From Diogma glabrata (taxonomy: Eukaryota; Arthropoda; Insecta; Diptera; Cylindrotomidae): a stretch of DNA of 64,000 nt. Positions 58,082 to 64,000 of the stretch are shown in pieces. The stretch's first letter is position 1, and every line of letters starts with the position of its first letter. A model generated the notes under the pieces. That model saw only the letters and a list, made by a program, of their open reading frames with translations. It ran no database searches and was not told the DNA's origin. The stretch is taken from contig OY856188.1 of the NCBI GenBank assembly GCA_963693315.1, forward strand, positions 186,221,487 through 186,285,486, in the 5' to 3' direction. Both the position numbers and the translations under genes were made by a program.

Positions 58082-59878
58082 ATGAATTCTGTACACAGGC
58101 CTTGGAATATCTCGGATTCATTATTAGAACGGCCTCGGAAAGTGTACCCGGACTACGATTTAAAAATGGGAACCTGGAACGTACTAAGCCTTAGAAGACC
58201 AGGAGATCTCCTAAAACTCACTCCACAAGTCGAGAGCTACATATCCAGTGGCATTACAAGAACTAAGATGGCCAGGCAGTGGAATCCATGAAACAGCGAA
58301 AGGGTACGCTCTTTATTAAGCGGTCATCAAAACGGAGGAGAATTTGGAGTTGGTTTTCTTATACACCGTCGCGTGAATCAGCATGTTATCGACTTCTGTC
58401 CAATTAATATGCGGTTATGCACACTGAGAATCCGCACGAAAAAATTCAATGTAACGATCGTCAATGTTCATGCACCTACTGAAGATAAAGTAGATGATAT
58501 TAAAGACCTGTTCTTCCTAGAACTCGAAGAAGTCATCAATAACATCCCGCGAAACGATATAAAAATCGTGGTAGGTGACTTTAATGCTCAAATTGCTAGG
58601 ATTGCAGAACTTAAAACACATATTGGCCCTAACAGCTTGCATCATACCAGCAACAATAACGGCTTCCACGCAGCCGAGCTGGTTATGATGTATGATCTAG
58701 TAATTCCCAGCACTTCCTTCCCTCACAAGAGAATTCACATGGCAACGTGGAAATCAAATGATGGAAGAATGGAAAATTAAATCGATCACGTCATGATCTC
58801 TAAGAGACACTCTACAAGTATAGCTGACGTTAGATCATACAGAGGTGCTGATATGGACACCGATCATATGCTTGTCATCTTTAAGTACAAGTGCAAATTA
58901 TCATCTACATTTAACAGACAAGCAAAAAAGACCGTGCGCTGGAATGTCGAAGCATTTAAACATCCGGAAACGCTGAATAGATAGCAGGAAATAATAACAC
59001 AAAACATAGAAGAGCATGACATCTCTTCTGAGATGCCATTAAACATACAAGAAGAATGGCAAACGCTTCAATCAACCATTATAACCGCAACAGAAACTAC
59101 AATCGGAAAACGACCACCGAAATCACACAACGAATGGTTTGACGACGAGTGCCGCCAATCCGTTGAACATAAACAAAAACTGCGAGAAAAATAGTTAACA
59201 AGGAACACCCAAAGCTCCCAAGCTGATTATCTATGCGCCAGGAAAGCCTCAGCAAAACTTCTACGTAAAAAGAAACGCGAACACATGAAGAGCTGTATCG
59301 AAAACATCAACCAACATGATGTGATGTGCTGGCAGTGTGGCGATCCCACTTTCAAGACCTACTGAATAGGACGAATGAAGTTCATCCTATTCGAGCAATT
59401 GCTCAATCAACTGAGGAGATTTTTGTCCCTAACCCAGCAATAGAAGAAGAGGAAGCTGCCATTAAAAAACTATTAAATGGCAAATCACCAGGTTTCGATG
59501 GAATTCCCGCAGAACTTTTGAAAAATGGAGGTGCAGCTCTGGTCTCACGTATATACGATCTGATTCTTGCAATATGGGACCAAGAATAACTACATGCTGA
59601 ATGGAAAACAGCTGTCATTGTTCCGCTACATAAGAAAGGTGACCGTGTAAAGTGTGCAAATTATCGTGGCATCGCATTGTTGAACACTATATGCCATATG
59701 CCTTGGTATTCCAGAGAAACTTGTTTCTCTGTGCAAACTAACAACATCGGGATCAAATTGTAGAATAGTAATCGAAGGGTCAGTTTCTGATATAGGATGT
59801 CGAAACTGGGGTCAACTGGTCATGGAACGAGGTAATTGGAAACTGATTGCACAGACGGCAAAATCCCTCCATGGGATG
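58082..59878 (+). pseudogene. Endonuclease-reverse transcriptase of LINE D, degraded
   Basis: Homologous to copy B from MNSVHRP to SLHGM. Readable blocks: GTWNVLSLRRPG, then MNQHVIDFCPINMRL, VHAPTEDK, VVGDFNAQI, and after stops at about 58780 and 58982 KKTVRWNVEAFKHPE. The reverse transcriptase keeps only FDGIPAELLKNGG and NYRGIALLNT before large deletions remove the YADD and thumb regions. The last block is [14 protein letters not shown]. Many stops; older or less constrained than copy B. Confidence 0.88.
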
Positions 59879-60278
59879 TAAACGCCAGAGTGAGAGAACA
59901 ATAAACAATACAATTCATTGCTACAAAGAATTGTTGAGGAGAAACCACCAAAAATGATCCAGACATCGTTATTGCAATTTTTTGGCAAAAAAAATTAATT
60001 AAAATATCAGAATTTAAAGTGAATTGTGTGAATTTTGTTTATCTGGTTGTTTTAACCATTTTAAATTAACTTGTTTTTGTTTGTTTGGTTATTTTTAATA
60101 AATATATGTACATTTGAATATAGCACTCACGTTTTCTTTATTGAAAAACAGGAAAAAACAAATTGTATGGAACAAATTATCGTTTTTTGTATGTAGCTAG
60201 TTCCTCGATTAGTCCGGTTTCAAATAGTACGGCTAAATGGTGGAACCGATTAACCGTACTATGCGAGGTATTCCTGTA

Positions 60279-63200
60279 CATAGTTTTTTTGTTTTTTTTT
60301 TATTTTTATTTAATACCATTAAAATTATTTTTTTTTATTTATGAATTCATAAAAATAATAAAAATTTCTTTATACGAATTTTAAAAAATTGATCTATAAC
60401 GCAGTTTTTTAAAGTTATATTGCTACTGTCTTCTGCAATTTGCATTCGAGTCATCATGCTAAATAAATATTGAATAAATATTGAATACTTTAATTCTTTT
60501 TATTAGTAATTTGCTGAGTGGTTATGTAAATCTTTGAATGTTTTTTTTAACTAATAATAAGAGACTTCCCAAAGTCTGGATCCGCCAGGGGACGATCCAT
60601 TTATCCCGAATAATTCGTTTTTCTACGTAATGGTTTTTTTTAATAATCTTATCTTGTTTTGAATAAAATAAAAGTCCAAGCCATTATACATTGGCAGAAC
60701 AATACGTGGCAATTGTATGTAATACATGTTCCTAAAATTAAGTGACGACTTAATACTTGTAACTTGATAAAATCGATTATATCGATTTGAAGCTCACAAT
60801 TACGAGACGGAAATCGCATAAATTCTATACAAAGGAGCATAGCTTATGCATGATTAAACATGGATGGCAATCATGATAAATAAAATAATTAAAAATGGTG
60901 GCACTTAGCCGATAGTGATTTGCAAACGGCCACAATGAGTATTAATAAAAATGAATTTGCTTAGCTTTCCGCAAGAAGATTTGTAAAATTTAAACTTGTT
61001 GATCTATGGGTGTGACAACCACGCGTACTTTAGTCCCTGCTATTGGCATAGCAGAGTGCCATTTTGACAATTATTTGGTTTACATTGTGAGGTTAGTGTG
61101 TTTAGTTAGCGGTTTATCGTTCTGACTTGTTTCTCATTTATTCTACTAATACGATCGGCGATCCAAATACTACTAATACGATATCAATTGATTGCCATTG
61201 CCAATGAAGTATTCACTTCTGCCGTGCGGTTTTAAGCACACTCTCTGTTTTTTTAGTTTAATGCACTTGAGTACAAAATTAAAGTTGCTCTACGTGCTAC
61301 TCCCTACAATGTGAGCGTGTGGTTCACTCTTAGTTTTACGTGAGTGATTTATTTATACAATCAGCATGCTTATAACTGTCTTAGAGCAGTGACCATACTT
61401 CAAAACAATATGCATAATATAGCTAGTAAAGTTTTGAGACACCATTGTACTTCGTCTATAATCCTGCGTTCGACGTTTAAAATTTACTCATTTGTATTTG
61501 TACTCCTTAATTTTCCTTACACTTAGTAATGCCGGGTAGTGAGGTAGCTTCTTTACGGTAAATGTAATGGTTCTTATGGTGTACTCATTCCGAATTAGGA
61601 TGTCAAATTTTTTTAAATTCATCATAAAAGAGTAGTAATTAATTGTTGGCAAATAAACAATTTAACTACACTAACTAATCAAACAATAATGTTTGATTCA
61701 AGTCAATCCGAAATAAATGAATTATTTATAAAATTTAAACAGACTGTATTTGTATTTAATATAAATTGTAAATTGTTAAATAGACTAAATGGCGTAATTT
61801 TGAAGAGAAACTGCTACACCGTCGACAGTGCCTCTTCTATATTTTCTACAAACTTAATCATAACATATTATATTTTGTGAACAAGCTTTTGTTGTTTAAT
61901 AAAAATAGTTATTTAAATATTTTGTTCATATATTTTGTTGATAAAAAATGCAAAGATCCAGTAACAAAATATGTTGTTGTAATACCTATGGTAATACCCA
62001 TAGTAATACATTAATATAGCCTTTGTTAAATTTTATTCCTTTCTAGTTATGTTCTATAAACGCATAAAAATTGGGAATAATTCAATCAATCCTTGAAGTT
62101 GGTATAAAAACAAATCGATTAATTTTATTAGATATTTAATTATAATCCAAGTCAATAAAATTTATTATTGACGATAAAAAATCGTGATATCAGTTAAAAA
62201 AACATCAATCACATCCTGTGTTAAGCAAAAACGAGGGTAAAATAGAAAAATTTCAAATAATTAAGTACTTAATTCGAAATACTTCCTTCGTTACTCGGAC
62301 TAGAGATTAGAATAAAACAGTTATAACTAACTAGGTATTAAAACAAAAGTTCTAGTAAAAGTACAAAATAATAAATATTATTTATTTCTATGCGAAATAA
62401 AATATGGGGTGCGATATTTGTACGATTGACTGAATCGAGAGAAGTGCACACCAATCATGAAACCTCCCAATTTATTACTAAAATACAGAACATTTGTACA
62501 TCCCGTTTGTCTTAAACAAAACACAAGGACGAATAACATACTCAAAGTTGAAATTATCAATAACAACTGGATCAAATAGATAAATTTTATACCAAACCAA
62601 CAACCATTTCAGGCTTTGCATCAGGTTGTTATTATTCATAATTAGTGAGCGTTTGTCTACTTTTTATTTAGCATTGTGGATACCAACTTATTAAATTTCT
62701 TCTTTCAGTGCCAACATTTAACCATCAGATAACGCAGACAACACTCAAGTCTTTCCGTTAATTCTTTCTTTATTCAATATCAATTAAACTACGTTGACCA
62801 TGAAAATATGAAAAAAATTGCCAAATATTTAATAAAAAAATACTTAACATTTCAATTCATTATAATCAATTTTAATGACATTTTACTTAATCCAATTTAA
62901 CTTACATTTTAGTTTTAAGAAAAGATATAAAAATTTTTTAATATCAATTAATTTAATTAACTCAAAATATAAAGAAGAAAACCAATGTTACTAAAAAAAA
63001 TTTTTTTTTGCTTCTAATTAAAATGAAAAAAAAAATGGATTAATTAATTTATTTAAAATTAAATTGAATGATCATGTACCTTCGATGATATGATATAATT
63101 ATAATTGTCTGGAAGAGTATTTTTTGTATGTTTCAGCTTTTTATCTTAATTAAGCTAAATCTTTTAATTTTTCTTATTATAAAAAGATTTTATTCTTTTG

Positions 63201-64000
63201 CAAATGGGTTACACTTCACTTTTGATAATCGTACAAATGCAATGCTGGGTTTTTCCTCATGATCTCGATTCGTGTATTTATTTGTACATTTTCAAAGTAA
63301 ATGTAATTTTTATGGTATTAACATTAATTAGAAAAAAAAATTATGAATATTATTTATGAAAAATAAAAATAAGAAGAATTTTGTTATTAAATAAAATTTG
63401 ATTGGTGTGGGCTTTTTAGATACGAAGACTGACTAATGAGTTATCTCCGGTCTCGCGAGATCATTATAATCATTTTAAACTGTGGTTCATTTTTTTTCTA
63501 TTCTAGATTGTTGTTTTTGTATTTTATAAATCATTGCTACTGATTTTATTGAATCAATTTTTAAAATGTCATCTGAATGATTATTCATGATTAAGAATTA
63601 ACATCAACTCAAAAAATAAAAAATACGTTGATATTAAATATATTCTAAATTAAAAAGATATGTTTATGATTAACCGTTAATACTTTTTAATTAAGACAAA
63701 ATAGTTCCGGCTCATAATCTTTTGCGATTTTTGTTTAAGATAAAATATGAGTATTTGACAACGGATCTTATAGTTGTTTATAATTGTTTAAACTGGTCGA
63801 AATTACATCATATTTGCGGTTAATTCTAGTTATAGTACCGGATGGTATTGTTTTCACGTTCAAATGTGTTTTTGCGGCCGTCATTTACGTAAGCACTCGT
63901 TCTCAATATCAGTTTGACATTTATTAAAATTATATAAATTATTCCAGTTAGGTTTCAATTTAATTTTTATTGATTTGCTTATATACTTTGAAATCAATGA
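60279..64000. other. AT-rich non-coding DNA
   Basis: No gene, RNA or element supported. Short frames (for example 61689-61880) are AT-driven and without motifs. The stretch could be intronic or intergenic. Confidence 0.6.

Larger units (their letters stand above)
57669..59896 (+). mobile_element. RTE-type LINE, copy D (internally deleted), nested in pogo
   Basis: Same subfamily as copy B, with the same 3' end (gtaaacgccagag, then gagag). The target duplication is aacaataaacaat: the right copy is at 59897-59909, the left copies at 57628-57640 and 57650-57662. Against B it lacks three blocks, near 59318, near 59687 and near 59791. The last loss joins ctgat to atagg, with shared tgat at the junction. 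Confidence 0.9.
57480..59998 (+). pseudogene. pogo-type transposase C-terminal remnant (split)
   Basis: Left of LINE D, DNDDCAEMSVE is followed after one shift by AEHLTKIIRMVEKVSGYIM and EVDPNIERSISIRRTINN. Right of it, after another shift, is IVEEKPPKMIQTSLLQFFGK ending with a stop at 59996-59998. QTSLLQFF (59960-59983) fits the PCNA-interacting PIP box QxxLxxFF; a PCNA-binding motif is known at the C-terminus of Drosophila pogo transposase. The DNA-binding and DDD catalytic domains are absent. The split by LINE D falls at aacaataaacaat. Confidence 0.7.
57312..60276 (+). mobile_element. pogo/Tigger-type transposon remnant split by LINE D
   Basis: Terminal inverted repeats start CAGGAATACCTCGCATAGTA (57312) and end with its complement (to 60276), each continuing cgg. 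TA lies on both sides (57310-57311 and 60277-60278), the target of Tc1/mariner-pogo elements. CAGG...CCTCG termini are typical of Tigger/pogo. Without LINE D only about 735 bp remain, so it is an internally deleted, non-autonomous copy keeping the end of the transposase gene. Confidence 0.88.

Overview
The window is eukaryotic, very AT-rich and almost wholly repetitive. The repeat repertoire is typical of arthropods: Helitrons with an A|TC start and a CTAG|T end, RTE-type LINEs of the 'endonuclease-reverse transcriptase' kind, a pogo/Tigger-type element with a TA target duplication, foldback MITEs, and long (TA)n and (CATA)n arrays. An insect nuclear genome is most likely; the order cannot be told from this sequence. 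I find no intact host gene, no rRNA or complete tRNA, no CRISPR array and no bacterial-style operon. The longest clean reading frame (about 40.06-42.12 kb) is a truncated Helitron replication protein. Long 'proteins' made of IYIYIY, HIPHTTY or YVVCGMW are translations of simple repeats.

Layout. 1-9.4 kb: AT-rich DNA with a possible decayed coding fragment (3.2-3.6 kb), a tRNA-derived SINE-like scrap, a long hairpin with a GC-rich tip (6.3 kb) and a foldback MITE (6.9 kb). 9.47-12.78 kb: LINE copy A (minus strand) with a 15-bp target duplication. 13.8-15.95 kb: repeat P copy 1, a small higher-order satellite. 17.3-21.3 kb: a decayed autonomous Helitron inside a (CATA)n/(TA)n microsatellite. 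21.65-25.59 kb: a second Helitron with two tandem 5' ends, a nested MITE and a foldback made of inverted 3' ends. 27.15-32.5 kb: a giant inverted repeat (family R, arms of about 2 kb) around a spacer that holds tandem repeats and a 44-bp-stem hairpin. 32.7-34.8 kb: repeat P copy 2. 37.2-37.7 kb: hairpin cluster. 38.3-39.3 kb: a 1-kb array of a 7-bp unit. 40.06-42.53 kb: Helitron Rep frame cut by an inverted-3'-end foldback. 43.4-49.4 kb: a (TA)n locus split by a DNA transposon with about 310-bp terminal inverted repeats and then by LINE copy B. 49.4-50.4 kb: a three-unit tandem repeat. 53.1-56.0 kb: LINE copy C. 56.0-57.2 kb: third family-R copy. 57.3-60.3 kb: a pogo-type remnant split by LINE copy D. 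60.3-64 kb: AT-rich DNA with nothing recognised.

How the parts relate. The window records repeated self-insertion rather than cooperating genes. The four LINE copies form two coding subfamilies (A/C and B/D) that nevertheless share one conserved 5' module. A and C also share the same internal frameshift. Helitron 3' ends recur three times, twice as tail-to-tail palindromes. Repeat P and the Helitron 5' region share short 'gatttccatgaaa' boxes followed by G-runs, so P may be a satellite built from Helitron-like modules. The best candidates for something undescribed are the P higher-order satellite, the Helitron 3'-end palindromes, and the long-TIR transposon at 43.5-45.5 kb with its decayed CRHH-type protein.
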